A stretch of 64,000 nucleotides of DNA from Coprinus comatus (Eukaryota > Basidiomycota > Agaricomycetes > Agaricales > Agaricaceae). The stretch is taken from contig JAWPGT010000051.1 in NCBI GenBank assembly GCA_034638255.1, positions 98,826 through 162,825 on the forward strand, written 5' to 3'. Below, piece by piece: positions 39,674-49,987 of the stretch. The position numbers and the translations under genes were made by a program. Positions within the stretch are counted from its first letter, which is position 1; every line of letters starts with the position of its first letter. The notes beneath the pieces were generated by a model. That model made no database searches. It saw only the letters and a program-made list of their open reading frames with translations, and was not told where the DNA came from.

Positions 39674-42082
39674 TCAATGTATATACTCCTCACTCGTAAT
39701 AATCTTCAACTTAAACCCAGCATCCTTAACAAGTCCCACAACATAAGTCCTAAACATAAGCGCCATAACATCCACATCACCTTGCAACTCCTTTTTAAAA
39801 TCCGAATATCCATCATAAACCTCCAAACTCTCAAATTTCGCAAGTCCCTGAAGTGCTTCAAAATCCCAATCCGGATCTTCAGGTCCCTCTCCAATATCAT
39901 CATCATCTTCCAACAACGATTTTTCAAATTCATCTATCCAACTATAATCCGTATGTCCCAAATGATTATATCCAAGTCCATTTCCGTATTTTGGTTTTTT
40001 ACCTTTAGTATTATTGCTAGTAGACCCTGTCCCCGTTCCGGTACCTGTGGCGGCCTTGGATTTTCCTTTCCCCGCATTTGAAGTTGATCCGGTATTCGAA
40101 TTCAAATTTGACTTTTTATTATTGCCACGTGTTTTTGACATCGACATTAGCGTTGATGATTTCGAACCGGAAACATTTGATGATAAATCTCGATTCAAAT
40201 CACCCAAATCCGAATCCGACTGATCCTGTCTACTAATCACCCTAGCCATCAAAAATTCCATAACACTTCTCAATTTAAATCCATTAACTGCTCCAATATA
40301 AACCAACTTTTTCAATTTTGGTAACATCATTTTCCTTTCACCAATACCTTTAACACCAGAAAGGTAGTATGGGATATATAAATCCCTCCAGAATAATTCA
40401 TTAAATCCTCCTCCTCCTTCGTGTTGCCAACTTTCAAGTTTAAGTGATTCGATATTTGTAGATTGCCATTCTCGTAACCAATCTTTTAATAAGGCTTCAC
40501 ATTTTCCCAAGTTTGGAATGGAGAGATGAAGGATACGTAAAGTGCTTGGTTCATTAAATGAATTAGAATTTTGGGTCTTCTTTTTCTTCTTTTTACTCTT
40601 TGTAGATTGAGAGGTGGAGGTGGAGGTGGAGGAAGAGGCGATATTGGAAGTGATATTGTATGTGGAAGTAGAAGTAGATAGAGTTGAGAAACTAGGACCA
40701 GGACTGGCAGGACCAGAATCAGATAACGAAGGACTCGCAGGAGTAGGATAATCATTAAATGACGTCGAAGATGTTGAAGAAGATCTAGATCTCAACAAAA
40801 GTTTCCTTAACGAAGTCAACCCTATACTCAACCTCGCAACCGTTGTACTCTTAAAATGTACATTATCAAGTTTCGGAGTGACAAGTCTGTCAAATAACCT
40901 CGCCAAGATTGAAGGATCCGAAAAGACAGAGAACGAAGTTAAATCCTTCATCATCAATTTATCTTCTCGTTCACTTTCTGGTTTGGTGTTGGTATTATTA
41001 GATGGAGTAGGACCTGGTATACCAAAAGCACCAAGGTTGACACCGGCACCAATACCACCACCTACACCTAAAGCACCCATCCAACCATGTGGACCCGACT
41101 CCGGAGGCATATGATAAATCCCGAAAAATACAAAACCAACCAAATTCGGTGATTCTCTAAGCAAAGAGAGACAATCATCCAATGAGATCGTATGAAGCTC
41201 GATATGTGTGATTTGGTCGTAATCGATTGGGAGTTGAGATGTTTTTATACTATCTGGTAAGATGATTGAACGAAGTGAAGGTGTGCTTTCCAAGATATCG
41301 AAAGCGGAACCATCGTCGGCGTTGTTGTGATTAGCAAAGTGAAAAGGGAGTCTTTCGGTATGGTGTCTTCTATCATGAGCAGGATTTCCACTCCGGTACA
41401 AACATAAAGTTTCCAATCTCTCCAATGATTGATAACCCACCCCTTCTATTATTTCTTGCCATCTAATATCCGGTAAAGTTGTTTGAAGACTGCTCCATTG
41501 GTGCTTTACACTAGCCAAAAGTTCCAAAATCTCGATAGGAGGATAATCCGCCCAATACATCAATTCCCGACTCTCGTCACAGATAGTCAATATTATATCC
41601 AAATCGCTAGTCTTCACGCGTTTTAACCATTCCTTCAGAAGTTCGAGATGAGCCGAGTATCGAGCCTTGGAAAGAGCAATAGGAATGGTAGACCAAAGTG
41701 GTTGGAGTCCCTGAGCGAGATTCCGCCAAGAATAAGAGACTTGAGAGAGTACGAGTGGAAAGGGAAGGCCAGTGGCGATAGGTTTAAGGCCATCTTCAAG
41801 ATTATTGAAGATGCTTGTAGCATCAGCCCAATCCGGTTGTTGTGATTGAACATAAGCTTTGTATTCCTCGGCATACGAAGCTACCGCTGTGAGCATGATC
41901 TCTCCCAATACTTCTGCTGGAATTCGATAAGTCACGGATAAAGAATTACGGTGGCTCTTGAGTTTTGTGAGCCTATCGTTAATTTTGCGTTGGAGTATTT
42001 CAACAGAAGCGATCTCTTTGTCAACATGAGCTTTATCGTTTGTAGTGAGGATTGCATCGTTCAACTTGAGGTCGTTGTACAT
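39674..42082 (-). CDS. F-box-like protein (Agaricomycete type)
   Basis: An intronless frame with the ATG at 42082, giving 802 residues; the frame is open further upstream but MYNDLKLNDAILTTND fits the family start. Residues about 18-45 form a coiled coil (EIASVEILQRKINDRLTKLK). Next comes YRIPAEVLGEIMLTAV, an F-box-like segment that would bind Skp1 in an SCF ubiquitin ligase. The body resembles the large Agaricomycete family of F-box proteins with irregular leucine-rich repeats (SLRSIILPDSIKTSQLPIDY, ITHIELHTISLDDCLSLLRE, LRKLLLRS). About residues 455-520 are a Ser/Thr/Pro-rich insert ending in KKKKKK. A second low-complexity region near residues 680-735 is rich in GTGTG and NNK. The final block is acidic (EDDDDIGEGPEDPDWDF). 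Target unknown. Only 105 bp separate its ATG from the TAF4 stop. Confidence 0.75.
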   Translation of the reverse strand: MYNDLKLNDAILTTNDKAHVDKEIASVEILQRKINDRLTKLKSHRNSLSVTYRIPAEVLGEIMLTAVASYAEEYKAYVQSQQPDWADATSIFNNLEDGLKPIATGLPFPLVLSQVSYSWRNLAQGLQPLWSTIPIALSKARYSAHLELLKEWLKRVKTSDLDIILTICDESRELMYWADYPPIEILELLASVKHQWSSLQTTLPDIRWQEIIEGVGYQSLERLETLCLYRSGNPAHDRRHHTERLPFHFANHNNADDGSAFDILESTPSLRSIILPDSIKTSQLPIDYDQITHIELHTISLDDCLSLLRESPNLVGFVFFGIYHMPPESGPHGWMGALGVGGGIGAGVNLGAFGIPGPTPSNNTNTKPESEREDKLMMKDLTSFSVFSDPSILARLFDRLVTPKLDNVHFKSTTVARLSIGLTSLRKLLLRSRSSSTSSTSFNDYPTPASPSLSDSGPASPGPSFSTLSTSTSTYNITSNIASSSTSTSTSQSTKSKKKKKKTQNSNSFNEPSTLRILHLSIPNLGKCEALLKDWLREWQSTNIESLKLESWQHEGGGGFNELFWRDLYIPYYLSGVKGIGERKMMLPKLKKLVYIGAVNGFKLRSVMEFLMARVISRQDQSDSDLGDLNRDLSSNVSGSKSSTLMSMSKTRGNNKKSNLNSNTGSTSNAGKGKSKAATGTGTGTGSTSNNTKGKKPKYGNGLGYNHLGHTDYSWIDEFEKSLLEDDDDIGEGPEDPDWDFEALQGLAKFESLEVYDGYSDFKKELQGDVDVMALMFRTYVVGLVKDAGFKLKIITSEEYIH

Positions 42083-42187
42083 GGAGGGGGATAAAGAGGA
42101 TGAAAGATAACAGCAAAGCAACGTTGTACATATAACAGTAATAACTGATGGGATCCCACGAGGGTTTATGTATCTATTATGTATCAT

Positions 42188-43818
42188 TTATATAAATCCC
42201 CGAGCTGCACCTCGTCCACCACCGTGTCCTCGTTCTTTCTCGATAACAAATATCGCATCGCGCATCGTCACCAGCGTTCGATCATCATTCTCATATGTCC
42301 CAGATTGGCCACTCGGCGTCGTCTTCTTCGTTGGAACATATGGTCTTGCCCAAGAACTTGCTGCGGAAGCAGCAGCCGAAGCTGAGGAAGCAGAGGCAGT
42401 GTTGTTTGGAGCAGGCGTGGGTGTGCTTGTGCTTGCAGTGGGGGTAGCAACACCACCAACTATAGCAGTAGAAGGAGCGGGAGTAGAAGGAATTGTAGGT
42501 CTAGGTTTGGCGGGTGTAGCAGCGGCGTTCATCCAAGCGTATTTTCCGCCCAATCCAGCAGCTTGAGTAGCCACAGCATTGGACATCTTCTTCCGCACAT
42601 CTTCCGACATATTTCTAGCCGTAACACCAGGTCCATCCTTCTTTCTCTTCTTCTTCGCTCCTCCTTCATCATCAAGTCCATCCATCCCTCCTAAACCTAG
42701 ACCTGCAGCTGCAGCCGCTCCATTAGCTTGAGCCGCCAGTGCAGCAGCATGTGCAGCAGTCATTTCAGCTCTTTCTTTCCTTTCTCGACGAACTTTCATT
42801 TCTTCATCTCTTTCAACTCGTTCCAATACCATCAACTGTTTCGCTACATCCGACCTAATCGAAATAGCCCACATAGCATTCCCATCCGGATACAAAGAAG
42901 GTCTTCGATCGAATTGTGTACTTGTACGATGTTCCGAAGCTTTGATCATAGCTGTAATAAGATCTTGTAATCTTGCACGTAAAGCCAATGCAATGTAATT
43001 AATTGAATCTTCAGGTATACGTGTGATTTTATGTGAAGTGGCATGAGATCGGATTTTCGTAGAGATATGGGTAAGTTCGAATGAAGGTTTAGGAGGTTGT
43101 TTACGCGTTCGATCTTCATAAGGTCTATATGGTTGATGTTGGTCGTGTGATCTTTGAAGAGATTCCTCTTCCGCCTGTTGTTGAAATATGAACAAAAAAA
43201 GCGTCAATGAACAATTTGCTGAAACGTACACGTAGATCCACACCAGCACTTCCAAGTGCATCATTCAAAGTAGCAACATCAGTCGTGTCCACCTGGTTTT
43301 GATTACCTCCAGATGCAGTCGTTGAAGTTGCAACAGCAGCAGTAACAGGTTGAGTAGGAGTAGGCGTTGAAATTGGTGTAGATGTCTGAGCTTTCTGTTG
43401 TTGCTGTTGAGCTAAAGCTTGTGCTTGTGCTTGTATCACCGCCATATGAGCGGGGTATTGATAATGGCCATAAGCTGCTTGAGGATAATGCGATGAATAC
43501 GCTTGGTAATGTTGGTATGGAATAGTTCTGAATGAATATTGTTGGAGTCAGATGTACTCTCATTTAAAAGAGAAAAGTAAATACGTTGTTGCTGTTTAAT
43601 TCATTTATCGTTGACTCTGATTAGTACTTGTGCTTTCCAAAAATCTTTGGAAATGACTAACGAGTGGTCGCCCATGGTGTGGTTGTGTATGTCGGCGTGG
43701 GGGTTGGCGTCGCTGTCGCAGCGGTAGTTGAAGTATTAGTGCTCGACGCTGTCGTTGGTGGTGGTTGAGGGGTTGGTGTTTGAGTTGGTGTGATTTGTGG
43801 CTTCGTTTCTTCAGCCAT
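42188..43818 (-). CDS. TAF4: Transcription initiation factor TFIID subunit 4
   Basis: A core TFIID subunit that pairs with TAF12 through a histone-like fold and supports RNA polymerase II initiation. The predicted join on the minus strand is 43818-43662, 43591-43585, 43527-43230 and 43174-42188, giving 482 residues. Residues 1-53 are a Pro/Thr-rich tail, followed by a Tyr/Gln-rich stretch (YSSHYPQAAYGHYQYP). The family domain contains VATLNDALGSAGVDLR, ALRARLQDLITAMIKASEHR, AMWAISIRSDVAKQLMVLER and, at the end, TLVTMRDAIFVIEKERGHGG, all typical of TAF4. A lysine patch, GGAKKKRKKDG, could be a nuclear localisation signal. Between exons 1 and 3 the only phase-compatible solution found uses a 7-nt micro-exon (CAACAAC). 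It is preceded by a perfect TACTAAT branch site. The start is well supported by the open N-terminus. Confidence 0.87.
43585..43591 (-). other. Predicted 7-nt micro-exon of TAF4
   Basis: The bases CAACAAC lie between a CAG acceptor and a GTATTT donor. Exon 1 ends in phase 1 and exon 3 needs phase 2; seven extra bases restore the frame. A TACTAAT branch-point consensus lies about 35 nt upstream. Skipping the micro-exon would shift the frame. Confidence 0.6.
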
Positions 43819-44938
43819 TGTTGTGTTCGCTGAGGGAGGAAGGTTCCAGTTGTGTTACTTGTCACTTGTCACAAATGGTACCTCTTTGGTTTTAGGGGCT
43901 TCCCTCCTTTGAACAGGAGACAGATGTGCCGTTTAGCTCCTAATACCAATATACCGGGCGTGGCACATGAATGAATATAATATCAGTATTTTGGGGGTAT
44001 TTTACCCCCAGTATCAGGCCACTGAGAAAGCTAATAAGAATATATTCGGATTTTTGGGGCATTTTTCTGTACCTACGCATCATCTTTCTTTTTAGATATT
44101 CTCTGATGATTATCAGACAGTGGTTAAAATTAGCCTCTGAGGATATTCAGATTTTTGGGGTATTTTCTGTTACGTTTGCTACAAACACCACATGGAGCAG
44201 AACACAAAGGACTTGATACTGATCAACGTATGTTTGTGCACATCACTGTCTTTACTGCGCGTTGATCACTATCATCAGTGCTAAAATTAGCCTGATATAT
44301 TCGGATTTTGGGGGTATTTTCTGCTGAATCTGGTACAAGCATTACACAGGAAATAATGCATGTGGATATATATCTGATATTATCCCATGGTTGTCTGACA
44401 GAGAAACTGATCCTCTGAATATATTTGGATTTTTTGGGGCATTTTCTGTTGGTTTGTGTGTAGAGAATAGCTCATGTGAATATTTCCTTGATATTCTCTG
44501 AAGGTTATCTGACAGCGACTGATATAATGGTTTTTAGGTGATATCATTTGTCTGACAGCCTCAGCAGAATCCGAGGAATTTATGTTGCAATGAACGGAAA
44601 ATGTGGTAAAATTCAGTTATTCATAGACCAACGTATTGCCAGCATGTACCAAGCTATAAAGAATTGGGTAAAGCCGTTTGATTGGAGTATCTTAATCATC
44701 CTTATATGTGTCACTGTACCCATATCCAAGGTCTTAATACTTTATGTCGTAATGGAACTGTCCGAATCAAACTCCTGTCGATAGCTTGTAGTAATTCAGG
44801 AGATTCGATAGATCTGCTTGCCGCAAGTGGATTGAAACGGCTATTATCATTCCATCAATGCTAAGTTTAATCATTGATAAAAGACATCTTGGACTTGGAT
44901 GAGTCCATACCACTGCACTGTTACTTTCTGCCACTTCC
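43819..44938. other. Intergenic region with minisatellite upstream of TAF4
   Basis: Contains the TAF4 promoter (right of 43818), the degenerate tandem repeat listed next, and the start region of 4-TM gene B. No separate gene is supported, although a short frame at 44548-44784 has hydrophobic character. Confidence 0.45.
43984..44545. repeat. Degenerate minisatellite, about 100-155 bp units
   Basis: A core resembling ATATTCGGATTTTTGGGG followed by CATTTTCTGT recurs near 44042, 44143, 44297 and 44418, with a partial copy near 43984. Between cores a second motif recurs, GATATTCTCTGA plus GGTTATCTGACAG (near 44094, 44376 and 44496), and TAAAATTAGCCT appears twice. The units are diverged and irregularly spaced. 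Confidence 0.75.
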
Positions 44939-45943
44939 ATGGATCCACAAATAGCTCCCAACGCTGTTGATACCTACGCCTCAGGTAATTCAAAGACCAT
45001 GAAGCAGGAGTTGCGAACCTATCTCACCGTAGAGTGTTGCTGCTTCTATTACTACTGCGCTTCGTGAGTGCCCTTTCGGTGTTCAACTGTGACTATACTC
45101 AAATTAATTGTAAGAAACTTGTCGCTCCTCGGCTTCTACATTCTCGATATTTTGTTGGCTCTGACCAACTTTGTCCTCATGTTGGGTTTACCAGTCGGGC
45201 ATTATCGAATGTATTGTAATCCGAATCCTAATTCGTTACCCGGTAGTGAGCTTGCCGAAAACTCGAATGTAGAAGAACATTGGTGCAATACCTCTCACCA
45301 ATTGAGTCACTTGTGGGAAGTATTCTTCTTGCTGTCCAGTATAACAATTACGTGAGTGACAAATTTCCCGACATACCATAGTGGGAATGACTCAACCATG
45401 AATTGTATCTAGAATCATTTTTCCAATGCGATCTGTGGTTAAACTCCCACCTTGTTCAGCTGCCAGCTTGGTTGGGGATTTAAATTTGATCGCTAGTATA
45501 ATTGTACTTGTGATAATGTCGGTATATCGTGTACTTCTCAAGAAGACACACAAGAGCACCCATGTTGCAAGACTTTGGTCTCAGGTATGTAGACTTCATA
45601 TTAAAATTATATAAATACTCATATATTATTGTGTTTATTCAAGGCTTCACAAAGACCGTGGAGATCATTGTCTCGACTCAGCAAGACCTTGTGGATTGTT
45701 GCAGCTCTTCCGGCATTCTGGTTCGGCTTCTACATTTTCACTCTCGTTTTAACAATTATTCTTACACTTGGAAATTATGGCTCATTATACCCGGAGGACG
45801 GCGGTATTAATCCCAGCATCCAATGCTCGGTGATTAGATTATCTAGTTTCAGAGGAGTAGGTATTGTGTTTTTATATCACTTCACTTTAACTATAGTTAC
45901 TGTTGTCCGAGTTACCGCATACAAATGTCCCCAGTCTGCTTAA
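44939..45943 (+). CDS. Unrecognised 4-TM membrane protein, paralog B
   Basis: The ATG at 44939 begins MDPQIAPNAVDTYAS, echoing the MDP start of paralog A. Hydrophobic segments follow in later exons: SLLGFYILDILLALTNFVLM, VEEHWCN...LWEVFFLLSSITIT, SLVGDLNLIASIIVLVIMSV, and KTLWIVAALPAFWFGFYIFT. The end reads FLYHFTLTIVTVVRV and the stop is at 45941-45943. The exon junction after LWSQ and before ASQRPW falls at the same place as in paralog A. The loop NPSIQCSVIRLSSF keeps the cysteine of the family. The first intron is uncertain (donor GTAGAG near 45031, acceptor near 45111). Compared with paralog A, the B and C copies have an additional segment before the second hydrophobic region. Function unknown. 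Confidence 0.55.
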
Positions 45944-46448
45944 GAAATAGCATTTACATATATTTGCTTAATTGTTTTGTTTCCCTTTTTTGTTGTCTCT
46001 TTTCTATTGGAATTGAATGTATAGTGTGTTACCGACTTTTTCATAGCAGGAGTGCCTTTTGGTCCTAAAATAGAATAATTAGAACTTTCTAGGCCATTCT
46101 GTCATTTTCTGGCTGATCCTGGGCTGATCCCAACCCACAGCTAATCTAGGCTAATTATATCCACCAGTAGGCTGTATCAATCTACGGCATCACCCTACAG
46201 ATGTTGATCGTAAAACAGAGTCATAGTTTACAGAACAAAAAAAAAGTATGCTCGCTACTCAGCTACAGCCACACTATTATGCTGACGAATGCATTCGTAA
46301 GCCTCCAGTACTCAGTACTCAGTAATCATAAACGTCAAGCTCGGAATTTGTTGTAGCGCTGGGTGTATTCATCAAGGTATCCCTCTTATAAACACTTCAA
46401 TACTATTCTTTCAAATGCACCACAACCCTTCCCTTCTTCTACTCGGAT
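45944..46448. other. Spacer between 4-TM genes B and C
   Basis: About 500 bp without coding sequence. GGCTGATCCTGGGCTGATCCC (about 46112-46131) is a short direct repeat. A TATAAA-like element near 46387 could belong to the promoter of gene C. Confidence 0.45.
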
Positions 46449-47508
46449 ATGGAATCAACTTGCCAGGCGGTATTGAACAACACTTTTCAATGCCCAAGGA
46501 AACCGATAAACGTTCCAATCATGACGAAGATAATTCAGAAGATGGAGATGTTCCTCACTGCATTTCGAAACTTGTACGTGAACTACACTATGGTACAAGT
46601 CGTAGGCAGCCGTATCATCAATAACAATACCGTTGCTTTCTTTGTCCAGAAACATCCCAACGCTTCAAGTTTTTGGTACCTATACGCTCGCCTCTGTATT
46701 GATGATCACTAATGTCCTCAACCTGGGACTACCGATTTTGCACCACAGATTCTTCTGTTGTAACTGTTGGGACTCATCACCGACAATGACCAACGTAGAT
46801 CTGGAGTCTACATCGATTCGGTTGGAGTCCCCATCACCGACTGGAGAAGAATGTTGGCGAGTTGCTCTAGATCGACTGAGTCCATGGTGGAAAGTGTTCT
46901 TCTTGATTTCAAGCACGACTATAACGTACGGTTATTTCCACGACCTTCACATAATGAACAATCTTCAACTCACATAGCACATACAATCAGAATCATCCTC
47001 CAAATGCGTTCCGCACTCCAACTTCCAACTTGTTCATATGCGACCCTAGCTGGAGATTTAGCTTTTGCATGTGGTATAATCACCGTTGTAATAACTTCTA
47101 TATATCTGTCTCTCAAGAAAGTGCACGTTAATGAATTTCTCGCACCACTTTGTGTCATGGTACGTGCATTCAATAACAATTAATTAGTCGCTCATTCATG
47201 TTTATACTTTATTAAAGGAATCCCACAGTGGAACATGGTCCTCATTGGATATGAAGAACAAGTCATGGTGGGTTGTAATATCTCTACCTGCAATTTGGTT
47301 TAGTTTCTACGTCTTTTCCCTCTTGTTGTCCATTTCACTCTCACTTTGGGAACATACTTCAGTACGTTCACAAGAGAGTACTAGTACTGAACCTGTAAGA
47401 GACAGGTTCTGTGCAATTAGTAGATGTGCTAGCCTTGTGGTATTCGGAATAGCTTCTTACCAGTTAATTTTCGTCATTGTTGCCATGTTTTTGACCAAAT
47501 TTCACTGA
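46449..47508 (+). CDS. Unrecognised 4-TM membrane protein, paralog C
   Basis: The ATG at 46449 begins MESTCQAVLNNTFQCPRKPI. A later exon contains VFGTYTLASVLMITNVLNLG, then WWKVFFLISSTTIT, corresponding to LWEVFFLLSSITIT in paralog B. Next is LAGDLAFACGIITVVITSIY and, after a conserved intron, WWVVISLPAIWFSFYVFSLL, and the protein ends SYQLIFVIVAMFLTKFH. The family motif SLPAIWF.FY and the cysteine loop (RDRFCAISRCASLVV) are preserved. Introns near 46575-46650, 46920-47000 and 47158-47218 are inferred from frame changes; their exact ends are not certain. Tandem with paralog B and probably a local duplicate. Function unknown. Confidence 0.55.
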
Positions 47509-49987
47509 CAATTAAATGCACTTATTATATCTTTGATTCTTTTTCCATACTCTACTTGTACTTATTAGTTTCCATTTCTTCCGCTTCCTCTTCCTTTTGA
47601 CGTTTTTGCGATTTAACCTATCTAATTTATTGTATGTTTGGTCCAGCACATATTTCGTGTTTGTTTTTATTTTTTACTTTCACATGGACATTGTACATAG
47701 GTACATCAATGCATCACGTGTTATGACGTTTCAGGAACGGAAAAAAAAATCAAATTACAGGGCCACAGCCACAAGATCTCAAGATCTCAAGCGTCAAAAC
47801 TTCAAGCTTAATCCCAAGCTCAAGAAATATGAACGATACCATACAGTCCACAAGCAGAATTCTCAAAACCCCATATCTCCGTATCTCCTAATAGATGTTC
47901 AGGATCAATAATTTCTGATAATCAAGCAGAATGTTTACCAGAGATAAAACCATTCCACGCTACCTCCGATTCACTCACACTGCCGCCAACTTTTTGTCAG
48001 TGTCAGTGTTGGTTTGAGATTGAGAAGATTTTGTCTGCTGCCACATCATGTAGAAATTTTGGGAGCCCTGATTCTTGAAGTTCTGCTTCTGTATTATACT
48101 CTGAAGGTATAATACGATATCCAGTGCAGTGATTCTGTCATTGATATGTGTGTAAGTGGTTGGTAATGGGTGTAATATGCCGAGATGGAAAGTTGGAGTG
48201 TGAATATGAAAGGGCGGGGAAATCTCAAAGGTCGAGAGAGTAGCCGTTTGAGAGTATGATAATACTCCCATGAGTCGGATAGGATAGAGCTCATTGCTCT
48301 CGGCGTTTTGGCCGTTAACTGGACTACTAGGGGTGAACCCGATGGTAATGGTATAGTTGGAAGACGTGGGGTAGGTGGTAGAAGCTATTAAGTGGGGGGG
48401 GTTGTCTCAGTATACTCCTCCACAACTTGATAGCGTTTCATAGTACATACGAATGTCCTGGTGGGCGAAACAACACTGGAGATTTGGCATTGTTGCGTGG
48501 ACCGATCCGTCTATTAATAATGAGGTCAGATGCATTACTAGTTTGGTAGGAATTTTATAACCCGTATTTCGCAAGTATAGTCAAAGGGCATTATGGGCTC
48601 TATAGGCGCTGGGTAAGAATGTGCAAGGTAGTATACTACATTCAAGGTGTGGCAGGATTATATATTAGATTCAAGTTACAGGACACGAGGCGTCCGGTGC
48701 TATAATTAGCTCAACCCATCTTCAGCAGCCTCGTGGCTCGCGAGTTGCAGACGCCGAACCAGATCCGGACGAACCAACCGTCACAGACTCCTGGTAACCC
48801 AATATGGAGCTAGATTGATGTAAACAGTATACATGAGAGGTGTCTTGAGAAGTTGTCAAATAAAGATAAAAATCGGGAAATCGCCTTTATAAGTAGAGCA
48901 TCCGATGACAACCTTGAGAGAAAGAATCACGTGACAGGCGTTGCAGCGCACCGTTACACAACGATTATAGTACTCTCCAGGTAGTATATTCTTTCTCCCA
49001 CTTTGACTCAACTTGGAATTATGTTCTAACTTCATCCTATTCCCAAGCAAACCCTAGTACATGTAGCATCAGTAACTTTGTGATGTAGTGTGTCATTTCG
49101 GATGTACTAAGGATATGGGCTATGGGATTGATTTCTCTGACTCGGAGCATGTCATTTTCAACTTCCAAACTAGGTAAACCTAGCGAAGGCAAATTTTTTC
49201 AAGGACATTCATTGAAGGTCACGTGCTCTATAGCGCTAGGAGGTTGCCGTTAAAAAAATAAATAAGTACATGTGAGGGGCGGTCTTCCGAACAAGTCGCC
49301 AGACAAACCCTCTTATCAATTTTAAAGGATTTACTAAAACAAGAAGTCACAAAAAAAAGTTTGGGCAAGGGACAGGCGTCACGCTGGGAAAATCCAGGTG
49401 ATGATTAGAGCACTATGCGATTCAGTAAACAGTAGACAGAACAACATTATCCTTGATTACTAGAGTGACCTTGTGACCTTGATGTGACTGGCTAGTGACT
49501 GGCCCAAATTTCCCTTCCGACTATGGAGAAAACCCTTAAAATTGATGTGAGGGTTTGTCGTGGCGACTTGTTCGGAAGATCGACCCCTGACCTCACATTA
49601 GTGCTGAGATTTCGGAGATTTAAAGTTTCTTTCCCAATGGGTTTTGAATCTTATATAGTGTGGGGTAGACGGTGCGGCCATTCGCAATGTAGTTAACCCG
49701 GTGGAAATGGAAGTGCTAGTGCACTTAGACTTTTATCACTCACATTGTTGGCAAACTGAACTGGGACTTGGTATCCACCTGATGGTTCCCATTAAAAATA
49801 TACATATTCACACATACACAGTAAGCATTTCATCATCTCAACATTCAGCGGATTACTTCTATTGTCGTGTCATTGTTACAATATTTATTATGTATATTTA
49901 GAGGAAATAAACAGCTCATCATTACCGGGTTCAACATTTACAATATGTATTCTTCGTCGGAAGTCACATGAATCTGTCCAACAAAGT
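47509..49987. other. 2.5-kb gene-poor region with MITE-like element
   Basis: No convincing gene on either strand. Frames at 47597-47911 and 47975-48271 are short, without domain or splice support. The only recognisable structure is the inverted-repeat element at 49269-49598. The left part is AT-rich and the centre (about 48300-48800) shows no structure I can name. Confidence 0.45.
49269..49598. mobile_element. MITE-like element with long terminal inverted repeats
   Basis: The left end (49269-49327) and right end (about 49541-49598) are inverted copies of each other over about 55 bp with few mismatches. Shared blocks include CTTCCGAACAAGTCGCC, GACAAACCCTC and ATCAATTTTAA. A TA dinucleotide flanks each side (49267-49268 and 49599-49600), as left by Tc1/mariner-type transposition. 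The roughly 210-bp interior has no coding capacity, so the element would be non-autonomous. The inverted repeats are unambiguous; the superfamily is inferred from the TA only. Confidence 0.7.

Noticed and set aside
47597..48271. Two frames of about 100 codons, one on each strand.
   Set aside because: No domain, no splice partners and low-complexity composition.
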